Of a stretch of DNA of 64,000 nucleotides, positions 1 to 13,382 are shown piece by piece (position 1 is the first letter of the stretch; every line of letters begins with the position of its first letter). Location: the NCBI RefSeq assembly GCF_042453785.1, contig NC_091670.1, forward strand, positions 40,497,501 to 40,561,500, read 5' to 3'. This DNA comes from Malus domestica (Eukaryota; Streptophyta; Magnoliopsida; Rosales; Rosaceae). A program made the position numbers and the translations under genes. The notes under the pieces are model-generated. The model was not told the DNA's origin, did no database searches, and worked only from the letters and a program-made list of their open reading frames with translations.

Positions 1-311
1 CCTCTTGGTGAATATAGTTATTTCATTCGGGCATGGATCGGGTGGCTCAACATAGACACCATAGACAAGCCTATTTTTGTTTCCTTCAAGAACATTGAGC
101 CTCCCATTGGTGAGTTCAAACTCAACCTTATTTTAGTTTTAGGCTTAAATATGCCATCTTGTTCCCAAAGTTAAAGTTGTGGCTGTTGAAATAATACTTC
201 CAATGTTTTGATAGGTGCCTTGATGTCTGAAGTCGATGAGCAAAACAAGGACGAAGATGGATTCCTCCATGTCACCTACGGTGGAGAAGGGAAGGCCCAT
301 GGAACCATCAA

Positions 312-351
<40 letters not shown>

Positions 352-378
352 GAGAGAGAAGACAACGCCTGGGTCTAA
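1..378 (+). CDS. 3' end of an unrecognised protein-coding gene (partial)
   Basis: Two exons join in phase: 1-109 ends with a strong donor (G|GTGAGT), and 215-378 follows an ATAG acceptor. The open frame reads PLGEYSYFIRAWIGWLNIDT at its start and continues through GALMSEVDEQ and GFLHVTYGGEGKAHG. It then enters a (GA)n microsatellite at about 315-360 that encodes alternating Glu-Arg with one Asp, and stops at TAA 376-378 after EDNAWV. I do not recognise the family. The real C-terminus may have been replaced by the microsatellite, so this could be a decayed 3' end. The 5' part lies outside the window. The opposite strand is also open across the first exon, but it lacks matching splice signals. 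Confidence 0.4.
315..360. repeat. (GA)n microsatellite
   Basis: A near-pure GA dinucleotide run of about 44 bp, interrupted once by GATA. It lies inside the predicted last exon of the partial gene at the left edge, where it is read as Glu-Arg repeats. Confidence 0.95.
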
Positions 379-676
379 TTTATTGTTGCGGAGAGGAGTT
401 ATGCCAATTTCAAGGTGTAATGGAAAACTACACCAATAAACCAAAATAATATATATTTTTCTTCAACCACTTGCTTAGTTATTATATTTTTCTTTTATCG
501 ATTTCAAATTTCTATGTCCAAGATGAGAAGTTATGCTAATTTCATAAATGAATCACTTTTCTCCCAAAATAATGCAATTGACAAGGATACAATACATTGT
601 TGTCTAACTCTTTTATAATTCCCTCAAAACGAAAAAGTATTCACACCTATCTTCAAATGTATTGAACTCCGTCACT

Positions 677-1370
677 CTTAGAGCACTTTAACCTCTAACA
701 AATGTGCTAGCCCAAAGTCTATTTTTTAGGCTAGCGCCCCCCCCCCCCCTCCCCCAAAAAAACCCACTCCATCACCCAATAGGTTGGCCCAAAATGGAGG
801 CCAGCTTTGAGCCCAGCACATAATGGACTGAGTAAGAGACCGGCCTACATAACTCAAGGCTGATGTCAGCTATGTGATTTTTTTTTTTGCCGCTGGCGTG
901 TGGGATATACATGCGTGTGGGCGCGCATTCCAGCATTAAAAAAAAGGGGAGAATCTTAAGGGCCATGTGTCCACTTTTGGGCTGTTGGGTTTCCTTTTTT
1001 GAAATCCAACGGTCCAGATTAATTAACTTAATAAAAAATTATAAAAAATTGTTTAAAAAAAAAAGAAGATTTTTTTTTATATATAAATACCTAACCATCT
1101 TTTACAAAAAATGTACTTTTGGAAAATGACACGTGACGAGACAAGATTAGATAAAAATTCTATCCGAAAATAAAAATAAATTTATTTTTATTATTTTATA
1201 AAAATATTAATAATATTTTAATACGAATTGACTAAACTCTTGCCTCATTTTTTTAAGGGTAGAGGTGCACTTGGTCAATTATTGTTCATTGGAGTCAATT
1301 ACTATTCATTTTGGTGGATTAGTTGAACTTTAGGCCAGCTCATTTTTCAAAGGTAGAGTTGCTCTAATAG
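677..1370. mobile_element. MITE-like element with short terminal inverted repeats
   Basis: The left end CTTAGAGCACTTTAACCTC matches the reverse complement of the right end (ATTAGAGCAACTCTACCT) at most positions. The roughly 690-bp interior is non-coding. Ends of the type TTAGAGCAACTCTA are common among plant MITEs. No clear target duplication was found, so the limits are approximate and it may be a composite. Confidence 0.4.
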
Positions 1371-1868
1371 TAACCATACGAACATGAAGTATCATTAATT
1401 AACCCAAATAATCCTCTACGCACCACACCATACAACATACCTAATATCGGTTTGCAACTTTCTGGGCAAATTCCCGCACACAAATGATGTCACCAAACTG
1501 ATTCCAATTACATGATGTATTAAGAACAACAATTACACACATAAACGTGCACGCAAAGGTGGCCTTTTCGTACAAATGATCACCATTTGATGTCATCCAG
1601 ATCCAAGTTTTAAACCATGCATCTCGCACTGCATGGGCGCGGGGCACGTGCGGGGCAAAAACCGACGTCAAACGCAGGCAGGAGGACTCAGGATTCCCAT
1701 AACCTAAACATTTCGACTTGTGCGTTTTCTTGGAGTCATCAACTAGCCATGCCTTCCAAGTTATTATTTGCAGCAGATTAAACTAACAAGTAATTAAGCA
1801 GCAGCACCAACAAACTTTCAGCTTCGAAACCACTCCAAGTCCAACCTTCCCAATCCATAATATTTTTT

Positions 1869-2015
1869 GGGATGTGATATCTATTCATTCTTTTTTATTT
1901 CTTCCACATTTTTTTAGTTTTCAGTTGTCGGATCGGATGAATTGAAGAAGATCAACGAACATAATTTATCAAGGGGTGTGTGAGAAGTAAAAAAAATGTG
2001 TGGATAGCATACCCC
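1869..2015. mobile_element. Small foldback MITE, family A copy 1
   Basis: The arms GGGATGTGATATC...TTTTTTATTTCTTCCACA and TGTGTGAGAAGTAAAAAAAA...GATAGCATACCCC are imperfect reverse complements about 40 nt long. The centre contains a GTTGTCGGATCGGATGAATTG-like sequence shared with the element at about 30948-31100. It is non-coding. The target duplication is not clear. Confidence 0.5.
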
Positions 2016-2258
2016 TATTATTATTTTTAAATTATATCAAATAATTAATAGTTAAGCACCACCAAACACAAAACTACACCGAGAAACCAAATCCATGTGA
2101 CCTTTTTTTTATGACAAAAACTCCTAACTTTAGCACCTCCCCCATATGTTTAACTTTCTTCATTTTTTTTCTGGCCTAAGAAAAATTCTTCATTATTTTA
2201 TAATTTTCGGGCACAGTTTATAGTTTATACATTATGCATCGCGGAGTCCCATAACTAG

Positions 2259-2413
2259 GAGAAGTTTTTTCAATGTGCCTAGGAGAGGTTTTTCAGTGTC
2301 CTAAAAACAGAACATGACCTTTTATACGAAGTGTAATATTACAATTGGTACCAATTGTATTATTACACTTGATATAAATTGTGTTGTTCCCGACACACTG
2401 AAAAATCTCTTCA
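2259..2413. mobile_element. Foldback MITE with palindromic centre, family B copy 1
   Basis: The left arm GAGAGGTTTTTCAGTGTC pairs with the right arm GACACACTGAAAAATCTCTTC. A near-perfect palindrome around AATTGGTACCAATT forms the centre (2330-2363). The left end is tandemly duplicated, with two copies of an AGGAGA(A/G)GTTTTT motif. A related element lies near 20700-20850. Confidence 0.5.
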
Positions 2414-5400
2414 TAACTAAGCATAGGTATTATTTAATTTAGTAATTTTTCAATATGGCCACACACATTCACGTAATGTTACCAATCACCTTATATTATA
2501 GTACTTATATATATTTTTAGTATCATATAATATGTCCAGGACATCAGGTGCATAAACTAAGACAAGGCTTGAGTGGCCTCTAGCGAAGGGGAAGGTTTAT
2601 AAAGGTTTATAATTCTTAGACCGCCCACCCCATCCCACATATAATATGTCATCCCAACGGTTCCAACCTACTAAGCAAAAATTAACCCACCCCCACTCTA
2701 TCCGCTGCAAAAATGCAAAACCAATCTTCTGTTAATTAAGAATAAATTTTACTTACATCTTGATATGGTAGAAGAACTATTATCCTACTCCTATATAAAT
2801 TTCTGGTTCTACTCTTGCATTATATTACATATCAAATACAACATCGTCTATTTATATTATATCATAATAAAAAGCTTCTCGTGTCATCGTTCCAATAACG
2901 CCCAACCATATTATGAATATTATACTGGCTGCTAATTAACCTATACGTATCGGACTCCAACCAATCATCTTGAAAGTCTTTGCATTCATCGAACTTGATT
3001 GGGTGATGAAGTACTAATTTTCCGTCTAATTTATACATTAATGCGTTTAATGATTCCCATACTCCACTAAGGTGTAGTGGAACTTAAACAATGTCACTAA
3101 TTAAGTATCCTTTGATTTGATACACTAATCAATCTCATTTCTTATCACTTTATTATGCTAAGTCTACATATATGTTAACATCTTTTTAGGGTGAGGACAT
3201 AGCACAAGTCTGTTTGAGGACTTACCAAGAGAGTCTTGATCCATTTTTTTGTTTTTACAGATCATTCACTGAGAAAGATTGTCGACAACAAAACTCGAAT
3301 TTAAGTCTTGATTTATAAAAGATAACGATCCTTATCAAGAAGATGCCTTTTAAACAAGTGAAAGCACTTTTGGAAATAGATGGCTGTGAACCCATGTCCA
3401 TCATCACATGGTAAAGGTGACGATCATAAACTTAAAAACGATAGATCGAATGCTACACCTGATAAGCTTTAGGGTTCTTCAAAACTTACTTTTAAGTCGA
3501 TTGAGGTTTTTGTCACGCATCCGTAACAGAAAATAGAAAGGCAAACCGCCAACAACAACCCATCAAAAAAAGTTTGGTGAGTATTATATTTCGTAAGATG
3601 TGATTTCTCACCAAAATTTCTTATAAATATAAATAAATTAATAGATTACTTAACTACTTTCCTTAATCTCACCTTTTTAACTACTTTCCTTAATCTCACT
3701 TTTTTTTAATTTTCTTCATTCACTCATTGGATAAGAAAATTTAGAGTTAAAGCATCGATGCGTATGTACTTTGGTACGGTTTCGATTCCTACCAATCTCT
3801 TTTCTCCTTAATAATTAATAATTTAACTCACTTACGCTATTGTTTATGAAAGAGAAAACTATTATTTATTTATTTTAAGTGTTTGATGATTTAACTGTCT
3901 AATACTATCGTTTATGAAAAAATAGTGATTACGCGACCATGACATTGGTAATTATTGAGGAAAAAGAACACTAGCATAGCTAGTAGCCTGCAACTTAATT
4001 TGTGAGTTTTCATTTTTAGAATTTAACGTAAATTTTTTATTGTTTGTACCGAAAAAAAATCGTAAACCGTGGCTGAAAAGGTAATTGACAAGTAGATTAA
4101 TTGTTCGCTAATTATAAAAAAGACCACAGATTTGTCGTGGTCGTAAAAAATAGTTGGCAGTCCGGCTTTTGAGGGGGAAAGGTGGAAGAAGCTGATTGGT
4201 CCACAGCTTCTAGTTCCTACACCAAATCCAACGATCTCCTTGCAATGGAAAGAGACTTTTGTCCTAATGGGTCCATGCTTTCGTGTATTTACAAAACAAC
4301 CCAAAATTAGTGAGAAGCCACGTTTTTAATTTTCTAGTTTTTTTTTCAGGGATATATTATACGTGTCAAGCTGAAAATTTGACAGAATAATAAAGTTATT
4401 CAAACTTTTCTATATGCCTTACGCATGACAGACTTCACAAGTTGTATAAGTTATCACAAATGTAACGAATACGTGCTAGTTTAGAAGAAGCGGAAGATAT
4501 GTGCTTATTGCAGGAAGTATTTAAAGTGTTTTTTTAGATTTATTTATTTATTTTTATTAAGATTGGTTTTTAAAATATTTTCACCAATATCGTTTTCATT
4601 CATTTTAAAAATACTTTTAAATGAGCCCCTTAATACTACAGTATGTGGTATTTCTCTTCATTTGTAAGTGAGAGGTCTTAAATTCGATTCTCGCCAAATT
4701 TGAACATGAACCATATTATTGCCAGCTCATTATAAGGCTAATCATATCTCATTCCTTTAGTGTAGATAATATCGTTTGTTAAAAAAAAAATACACACTTC
4801 CAAATAAGATATTAGTTGTAAAAATATTGTAATGCTAAGAGAATAAAGGATGTGTGTGTAATTTTTTTTCTCTTTTTTACAAAAAAACTAGCTAGTGGCT
4901 TCGTCTTCACAGTTTTTATTTTTATTTATTTTTTAGGATCGAAAAGATTCATAAAGACATTTCAGCATTCTCTTGGTCATCTCAAATGATTGAATGTGTG
5001 TGAAAATTTAAATTTAGGTAATTGTATTCAGTCCTCTAGATCAAAAAGGAAAAAAAAGAAGAAAAGGTGTAGGTTTGAATTTGCATAAATTCACTTAGGT
5101 AACTATCCTATGCCACTAATCATCCATTAATCAAACATAACAAAAGCCAAGAAAAAAGAAACTTAATGTGGAAACTGAGTGTAAACCTTCCAAAATTGTT
5201 GACTTTTAAGCTTCTCAACCAATTTCCTACCTTAGAAGAGAAATCATCATCATTATCCTTAGCTCAAAAACAAAATTATCTTTGTTCTTATAAAATAAAT
5301 AACAAATCATTTGGATAAATCTGGTAAATTAATTCAATTGGTTACAAATTTTCCCACCCAAAAACAGATAAAATAAATAAATAAATAAATAAAAGATTTA

Positions 5401-5989
5401 TAGATTTGGACAACAAGGCAAGAAAATGGCTAAAAAGCAACACCCTAGAAAATTAGAAATCCTAAGATCTGTTTTGAGGAGGACAGACGGCGACACTTCA
5501 CAGTCACAGGTTTTGGTTTTTTTTTTTTTTTTTTTAACAAATTCTTGGTTGGTTTTTTGGCTAATTATGTTTCGCCCTTTTAAGTTTGAGGCAACTATCA
5601 AAATGGTACACAATGTTTTAATTTGGCCGCTTTGCATCTTGAAGTTTTATTTTGGTCACAGGTTTTTTTTTTTTTTTTTTTTTTTACAAATTCTTGGTTG
5701 GTTTTTTATCGCTTACACGTTAATTTATATAAGAGTATCATTACATAGTTTAAGAAAGGATCAGACAATCTATTCAACAAATGACATAAATGAATGAAAT
5801 ATAATATTTAATGGTGCAAAATAAGAAAATTAAAACATTATGACCTATTTTAGAAATTCGTTAGAACATAAAAGGTGTAAAATGCAATTAAATATAAACC
5901 TTATTTTTCTTATTAAACAAAATTAAAATAAAATAAAAACAAACAAATGGTGTCCGGTCTGAGATCTCACGAATATAAAAAAGGAACAT

Positions 5990-6943
5990 GATATTTAGGA
6001 AATAGGACACAGAAAAGAAACAGACAGACGGAGATCGGAAGGTTCGCGCGCGTCTGATTCGTACAGTGACACTCGTCGTCGCCGGAAAATCAGAACCCCC
6101 AAAACATATAAGTAAATGGATTTCTGATTCGTCCTCTGCGCATGCAATAGCTCAATACATCATCAGCAGCTGACTCTCTCCCTTGAAATCCGCCTTTCGA
6201 CTCTCTCTCCCCCCTCTCTCTCTCTCCCCTGCTTTCTCTCTCTAAAAAGCGTGTTCTTCCATTTTGCCAAATCCTACGGTCGCCATTGCTTGTGGGTTGG
6301 GCTGAAACTTTAGTGAGAGTGTCTGGCTTTCTTTCTTTTCTTTCCGCAGCTGTTGAATCCGACGGTCGTCAAGGCTTGATCTTTCAGCGAATCTCTGCTT
6401 TTGGTTCTGCTTTCTTTTGGAGATTCACAGAGGAAGGCCGGAGGTTTTATTGTTTGCATGGTGGGTTTTCTCTTTTGGGTTCTGATCAGTCATTGATCAG
6501 CTTCAAGATTCTTCAATTATATCTGCAAAAACAAAGAGGAAACATTTTTGTTTTTTTTCATTGTCTTTTTGGTCTGATTTTTTTTTTCCTTGTTATTTTA
6601 AAGAAAATTAACTTTCTGTATGTGGGTTATAGTATTTTTGCCTAATTAAGATCTAATTGGATTGATTTCTGTGTAGAGGTTTTCCCATTGATGGTAAAGT
6701 TTAAAAAGAACATAACTTTATGTAGTCCCATTTATAATTTTCTTTAAATTTTGATGGGTTCTGCAACTTTTCTTGACATTTACTCTGAATAAGATGCATC
6801 ATTATAAATTGGATCTCAAACTTGGATTTTGGTAAATTTGTGGATTATATATCTTGGTAGCATTTGGTTGGAATTACAAATAATATTGGTTTTTGTTTGA
6901 TGCAGCTTCGTATATGAAAACAAATTAGAGAACTTGGTTGTCC
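5990..6943 (+). promoter_or_regulatory. Promoter / 5' UTR region of the DUF707 gene, with a 5' UTR intron
   Basis: A CT-rich stretch at about 6170-6245 is typical of a plant core promoter or 5' UTR. The last non-coding segment begins after the acceptor TGATGCAG at 6905, so the start codon (6944) lies 39 nt into the second or later exon. The donor of the upstream UTR exon is not certain (perhaps near 6460). No convincing TATA box was seen. Confidence 0.45.
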
Positions 6944-9900
6944 ATGAAGTCGCCAAACTCATGGATATGGATGTTCAAGAAAAAGAATTCTTTTTCTGAT
7001 GGGGTATGACCCACAATTTCTTACCCTTTGGTGTTTTTGTTTCTGTCGTTGTATTCAGTTGAGTTGGAGCCAAAAGCTTGTATTCCGTTGAGTAACCCGT
7101 CTCACGCTCAATAATGTATGATGCCGGTGCAGGGGAAAAGCGGAATGAAGATGAAGCAGCTGTCATTTATGGGAGTTACATGTACCGTAATGTTATTCAT
7201 AGTGTATAGAACCACCAACTTTCAGTATCAAGCTTATCAGCAGACGGAGGTACCATCATACACACAAGAATTATGATAGCAATTCACTGCATTTGATTGG
7301 CCGATTGAAATAATTTTTCTCGGGTTCAAGAGAAACTCAAAAGTAACATAGTAGTAGCGTTATTGTTGTTTTGTGTTTGAGTTTGACCCTGAGTTCTCAT
7401 AGTCGTTGATAAATTGATTTATTTCTAGCTTTTTGATATCATGGTAATTCTATAATTGCTGTTTTCCTTGTCCTGGTGGTTAGTCTACTGATTGTCCTTT
7501 GCTCCTTTCGTTTATTAGATTGACGCAAAGTGGAATCCCTTTGACACAGTAAAGGTAGTGATTTGATCCTCGTGTCCATGTTGCCAAGTTAATGTTTTGT
7601 TACCTTTCTATAATACCTTAAAGTAAGACTTCAGTAGCTCTTTTTCCGTTGATTTCCAAATTACGGAGATTACCAGTCCAATATGCAATTCTTTCATGAT
7701 TGGATCATCCATTGCGGATTGATGTTTCTTCCTTCTTTATATTCTGAGGTTCTTCTGATGCTTCAGGAAATTTTTGCGACTTCGAGAAAGTTGGACAGTT
7801 TACCTCGTGGGATTATACAGCCTAGGTCAGATTTAGAGCAAAGGCCTCTATGGTTGACAAGTAGTTCAAGGTTAAAGGTAAGATTCTAATCATCTTGTGC
7901 TTAGCACCACCTTTAAGGTTCTTTCTTGCATATCAACTTATCCTCACTAATAGAAAATTGATAGATGATTGTTCAGTTACTGATCATAGACTGCAATGTG
8001 TAAAGTGAAGTTTGTTCCTTATGAACTGGATATAGACACTTTTTGTGATTTGGGTGCTTATTCTGATTCAGGTCGATGATTATAGCAACCGTAACTTGCT
8101 GGCTATTCCGGTTGGTATTAAGCAAAAGGATAGTGTTGATGCTATTGTGAGAAAGGTGAGTAATGCATTTTTCTCTTATTATGTTCCAAAAGACATCAAC
8201 TGACACTTCGGCTAATTTTATCCATTTCAGTTTCTTCCAGAAAATTTTACCTTTATCCTATTCCATTATGATGGGAATGTTGATGGGTGGTGGGATCTTG
8301 AGTGGAGTAACGAGGCCATACACATAGTTGCCCAGAACCAAACAAAGTGGTAAGTTAATCGTTCCACTTATGATTCCATTTATCTGGCTTGAATATATAA
8401 CATATATGTAGTGCCTGCAATGTGCTCGTTTGATCGTGATATGAAAAAACATGCAATCTCCTACCGAAAATCTCACAGTTGCAGTTATCCAAGAATTCCT
8501 TCTAGTGCTGTTCCTGGTTTTCTGTTCCGTTTCTCATCTCTCTTTCCTTCATCCTATTTTTTATGATTTATTTTCAGGTGGTTTGCGAAACGCTTTCTGC
8601 ATCCAGATATTGTGTCCATTTATGATTACGTATTCCTTTGGGATGAGGATTTGGGGGTTGATAATTTTCATCCAGGAAGGTAATTTTAATGCATCCCAGG
8701 ACACTTTATGCAACACATACTCTGATTATGTTCGACTCTGAATAGGGTAGTTTTTAGTTAGTTATTCATAATTACATGAGTGAGGGCATATCAATTGAAT
8801 GTAAGTTCATTGCCTTCTCATTGCATTTTCTTGTACTAAAGCATCTTTTTAGGACCATAATTCAGAAGATTATCTGTTTGAAATTATTTTCATTAGTTAA
8901 CTTGTCTGAAAATTGTTTAAGAGAGTTTATTTTGTCTAAACATTTTAACTTGATCCCATAGGCAGCATATGGTTTTATTTTCATGCTATTCTCTGGACCA
9001 TAAATGGCATGATAGCCGGTAACTTAAATTTTTGTTTTGTTTCCCAGATACCTTGAAATTGTGAAAGAAGCGGGACTGGAGATATCTCAGCCAGCTTTGC
9101 ATCCAAATTCAACAGATATACATCATAGAATTACAATTCGTGCTAAAAATAAGAAGTTTCATAGGTGAATATGGTGGTTTCAAAACAACTATCTTAAGTC
9201 TATTGATTTACTTTTCTGAGCACTTGTTATCTTAATAACAAGATTTCACTCTTCGCAGAAGAGTTTATGACACCAGAGGCAGCACAAAGTGTACAGAAGC
9301 AAGTCAGGGACCACCATGTACCGGGTGAGTTGGCATGCTCATATTAATATGTATGACAGACACAGCTATTCCTTCCAAGTTTGAAGAATTTGTTGGCTGC
9401 TTGTGTGATGAGTAGCTGTGAGGTCTGACCTGCCTTGTATGATGTTTTCTTGGTTTACCACTGCTTCTAAAATCCGTTAAGATGAGAGTTGACAGTTATA
9501 TCCGTTGAGATGAGAGCTGACAGTTATTCTATATTCTGAGACTATACGTGTGTAATTCAACTTTTCATCAAGGAGCTGTGAATACCGGAACTTGAATTTA
9601 GGATCAAATGTTAGGATGTGGGTTAACTGTTATTCAATAGTCCAACACTGTGTTCTTTTGTTGATTGTCATTCTGGGTGAAGAAAAGTTAATAATTAAGA
9701 CTAAACATTCCAAGGGGTCATCTGATATCCGAATTGCAAGAATTCTAATCAGCTTATTTTTTGGGATATAGTTTTTCATTTTCTAGAATGGACCATAGGA
9801 CTTGTTGCTTAGCCTTTTAAATTGACAAATGCAGGTTTGTGGAAGGCATGGCTCCCGTTTTTTCAAGAGCTGCCTGGCATTGTACTTGGCATCTTATACA

Positions 9901-11003
9901 GGTAGCCGTTGTATCTTAATCTGTTCACCTCTACTACAATATATTGTTGAAGAAAACATTACGCTTGCATAATATGAGCGCCACTACCATGTGTAATACT
10001 ATGTTAAACATTATCTTCATTAATTCCTCACGGAGCAGCTTTCTTTTTGTTCAGAATGATCTTGTACATGGATGGGGTCTGGATATGAGACTTGGGTATT
10101 GTGCACAGGTAAGAACTGCTTTCCTGGTTCTTGTTAGGATCAATTTCCTCATTAGGTTGCTAGAAATTGCTTAGGTTTCTTGCTTTTGCTTGACTATTGC
10201 TTATTCAAGTCAATAATCCCGAGTCAGTTTACATAACATTCAGCTGGCCATAACTAGAATACTGCGTTTTGTAGGGAGACCGTACCAAGAAAGTGGGAGT
10301 TGTTGATAGTGAATATATTGTTCACAAGGGAATACAAACTTTGGGATATGGTGGTTCGTCGACAAACAAGGTTAGTTAATCTCTGCATATTCTTTGTCTG
10401 CTAGAGAAGGAAGTTCTCGTGCTTGCAAGTGTTAAACCATAAGCATTGCATATCTCTTGCACATGCATATTTGATCCTTGTCGACGGCTTGGTTTTTTCT
10501 TTTCTTATTTTCACCATTAACATTTCCCATTTTTCTTTCCCTATTTCCAGGTTCCTGAGAAGAAGAGTAAGGTAAACTTCACAAGCAATAGCCATCCTTT
10601 TGTTTTCTTCGTTTTCTTTCTCAAAAGATTCGACAACTACTAGCATTCTAAATTTGATGTTGTTGACGTTGTTAATGATATACAGAAACGAGCTGCTTCA
10701 GGGCATGACGTGCGAATTGAGGTGAGACCTGCTGTCCAATATGTAGTATAGATGTCCAAAGTGATCAAGTTATCATGCGAAATCACCAATCCTCTTACCG
10801 AACTATTCAATATATGAGCGATGAATTATTTACCAATGTATTGTTGTTTACATTTGCAGATTAGGAGGCAGTCAACGCGGGAGTTTATAACCTTCAAACA
10901 GCGGTGGAACAACGCAGTAGAAGAAGACCCGAGCTGGGCTGATCCATTTAAAAGTAGCCTAAAACGCAGGAAACAGCGTAAATTCGACAACTTGAGATCT
11001 TAA
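6944..11003 (+). CDS. DUF707 family type II membrane protein
   Basis: Fourteen coding exons join in phase to 409 aa: 6944-7003, 7133-7249, 7519-7554, 7767-7877, 8072-8155, 8231-8349, 8578-8679, 9048-9164, 9259-9324, 9835-9901, 10055-10108, 10275-10370, 10551-10571, 10686-10721 and 10860-11003 (the 84-nt exon at 8072 included, 15 segments in all). A basic N-terminus precedes one hydrophobic segment (about residues 30-45, LSFMGVTCTVMLFIVY), suggesting a type II Golgi/ER topology. The DUF707 region follows, with FDTVKEIFATSRKL, GWWDLEWSNEAIHI, YDYVFLWDEDLGVDNFHPGR and HCTWHLIQNDLVHGWGLDMR; the acidic WDEDLG motif resembles glycosyltransferase metal-binding sites. Plant members are often annotated 'lysine ketoglutarate reductase trans-splicing-like', a label without real functional support. 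The exact enzymatic role is unknown. Confidence 0.9.
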
Positions 11004-11009
11004 CTTACA

Positions 11010-13080
11010 AGTCCTAGCCGAGCTAGTTGAAATTATTAGTGCCTCTTCATTCAGAGGCGCTCAATCTCGTCTATACCCATAGTTTGTGTAGCGTTTCATT
11101 GAACCCATAGTTAATTCATTATTTGAATTATTCACAAGTTTTGATCCTTGCAATTCAGATTTTGCCTCCGCCCTGTCGTGGTTCTCGTAAATTCGATATT
11201 TGTTCAGGCCGCGGTCCTTGTAAGTTTGATATGTCTCGGTGTAGTTGGTTATGTATATGGATGGTCTACACTGGTCTCATATGCATTTTTTACACCAGAT
11301 GGTTCTTTGAAGATGGCAGTGACAATATAATCAGTAAATTTTGTCCCTTATTTTCTCGGAATCCAAGTTTTTTTTTTCTTTTAATAAATGTAAAAATTAC
11401 AGACCGTAAGTCAGTAAGGTTCTCAGTTTTACGAGAGTCGGGACAACATCTTTTGTACATAGATTTACTTTTGCTTTGCAAAAAAAGGTTGCTTCTATGA
11501 CTCGAATCCGGAGCTATTTTTCTGAATAAATGTAATGCAGAAATGTAGTCTCAATCCTTCTGGAAGCACATGAATAACGCATTAGCGCGTAATCGTATAA
11601 ATAATCAGGTCAAGTCTTGATCGCTGGTGCCTTGCCTTCTAGTCTAACCTTTATATATTAGAATATGTTGTGAAGCTAATTTTAAAAGTGGGTGAGAGAG
11701 AAAGCGACGATAAAGATAGAAAATGATTCAGGTGTACGAGAATTGTGTGCTTAGTTCTTGATCTTGTATTTTTGTTTTTATATTAATCATGATGAGTTTC
11801 TTGTCTTCCATGTAATACAAACTCATGATAATTTGATATCCAAATCTTACTGGAATTCTACTTTAAGTTTGCACAATAACAATTCTGATTTGTATGTGGT
11901 CCAATATTTTAGTGGATAAGGTGTTGATTTCTATCCATGTGTTTTGGGTTCGAAAATTACCCATCTCCTAAATTATTGTAATAGTTTTGAACATCTCCTT
12001 CTCTTTTAACAATAAAAAGTAAAAAAAAAAAATCACGTTTCTAATTAATAATCCTATTCACAATAGAATAATCATTCTGATAAGAATTTTCTAGTTCTCG
12101 GTTAAGTGTTTGCAAATGAGAAGAAAAGTAGGGAATTAATTTCCGAACTTCCATCTTATACATACATTCATTATTATTTTTTAGCTTTGAATCGAGTAAA
12201 TTAAAAGATAATTGGTGGACGAAACTCAACTTCTTTGAGGTTCGAATCAAGTAAATTAAAACAAAATTGACGAACAAAAAGAAAACGAAAACAAAGAGAG
12301 AAGTGTAGAAGGAAATATAGATGGTGAAAGTTTATAAAACAAAACAAAGTTTTAGTCAATTTAGCTAGAGTAGCTAACTTCGTCTCTTTATATTCAAAGT
12401 TCGAGGTCGAGTTCGTATAGTTTAAGGAGGTCCGAGCGATGCCTGCCTAACTTTACATTGTCTAACCAAAGATTAAAAAATTAGGTGGGGCATAAAAAAC
12501 AACTACAAAACTACGAAATTTGGTACAACAAAACCCACAGCTAACATCATATGGATTGAGTAACACATCGAATATATGTAAGTAACAACGTTATGTTTTT
12601 ACCGTTGAAGTAGATACAGTCATCTGTCGAACTCATCATAAAATATATTGCATGCTCATCTCGTACCTAAGACATGATACTTCTTCCAAACAAATAGAGA
12701 TTTGGAAGCACTTCAAAATGTTGCTAAAATATAGGCATTTGGAATCTTCTCTGGATCTTAATGTTCAGAGGTCTGAAGCATAAGAAGTTAAGAACAAAAA
12801 AACCTGATCATCTTTTGTGAAAAGGAGATCAGAGCTTTTGATTTGTGTGAGATAACCAACTAAGTTAATGATAATTATTGACTTTAATTTTAATGGTCCG
12901 AATTACCTAATCATTACGTTTCAGACAGTGATATAGGGATAAGATAGCTTTCCAAAATATAGCATCACATTCACATCTCAATGTCATTGTCTGAAAAAAC
13001 ATACCATAACCAAAAACCCAAAATTAAATTGAATTTTCAATTATGCCCCTAAAATTCTGAAAAATCAAATAAAAAAGCCG
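11010..13080. other. 3' UTR and intergenic spacer
   Basis: The 3' UTR of the DUF707 gene probably runs to about 11530. The remainder has no gene. A SINE-like remnant at about 11895-12035 has a GTGGATAAGGTG A-box-like motif, a GGGTTCGAAAA B-box-like motif and an A-rich tail. Two short sequences with AATCGAGTAAATTAAAA / AATCAAGTAAATTAAAA at about 12190-12265 form a local direct repeat. Confidence 0.5.
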
Positions 13081-13382
13081 CCTTTGGCTGTCAAAAGCTG
13101 ACAAAGAGTCGGCGATTCATCCCCTTTCTCTCTCTAGAAAAAAAAAAAAAAATCAGTAAACCAAAGGCAGCGGTTCTCCAGTCTACTCACTTTCTCTCTC
13201 TAGAAATTCCTTTTTCATCTGCTCACAGTTTCCCTTCATACTTTTGTGCCTGAAACTATATTTTGCTTCAATTTTACTTCTTCCATCAAAGTCTTTTCTT
13301 TTATTCTCTTCTCATAAGCTCTCAGATCTCTCGGACAAGCTCTGAGACCGGTCCTTTGGGCGCTCAAATCTCTCTCTCCCCC

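Larger units (their letters stand above)
440..5990. other. Gene-free interval with TE remnants and simple repeats
   Basis: No gene-like ORF with splice signals was found. Apart from the MITE-like elements listed separately, it holds a C14 homopolymer at about 737-750, a (AAAT)n run at about 5370-5394, and a SINE-like remnant at about 4629-4790 (a tRNA B-box-like TTCGATTCTCGCC followed by an A10 tail). A repeated poly-T segment occurs twice at about 5505-5565 and 5657-5710; each copy is a long T run followed by ACAAATTCTTGGTTGGTTTT. Confidence 0.6.

Noticed and set aside
145-444. Minus-strand ORF with Ser-Leu repeats
   Set aside because: It is the shadow of the (GA)n microsatellite.
5426-5797. 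123-aa ORF with poly-Phe runs
   Set aside because: It is created by two T homopolymers; there is no splice or codon support.
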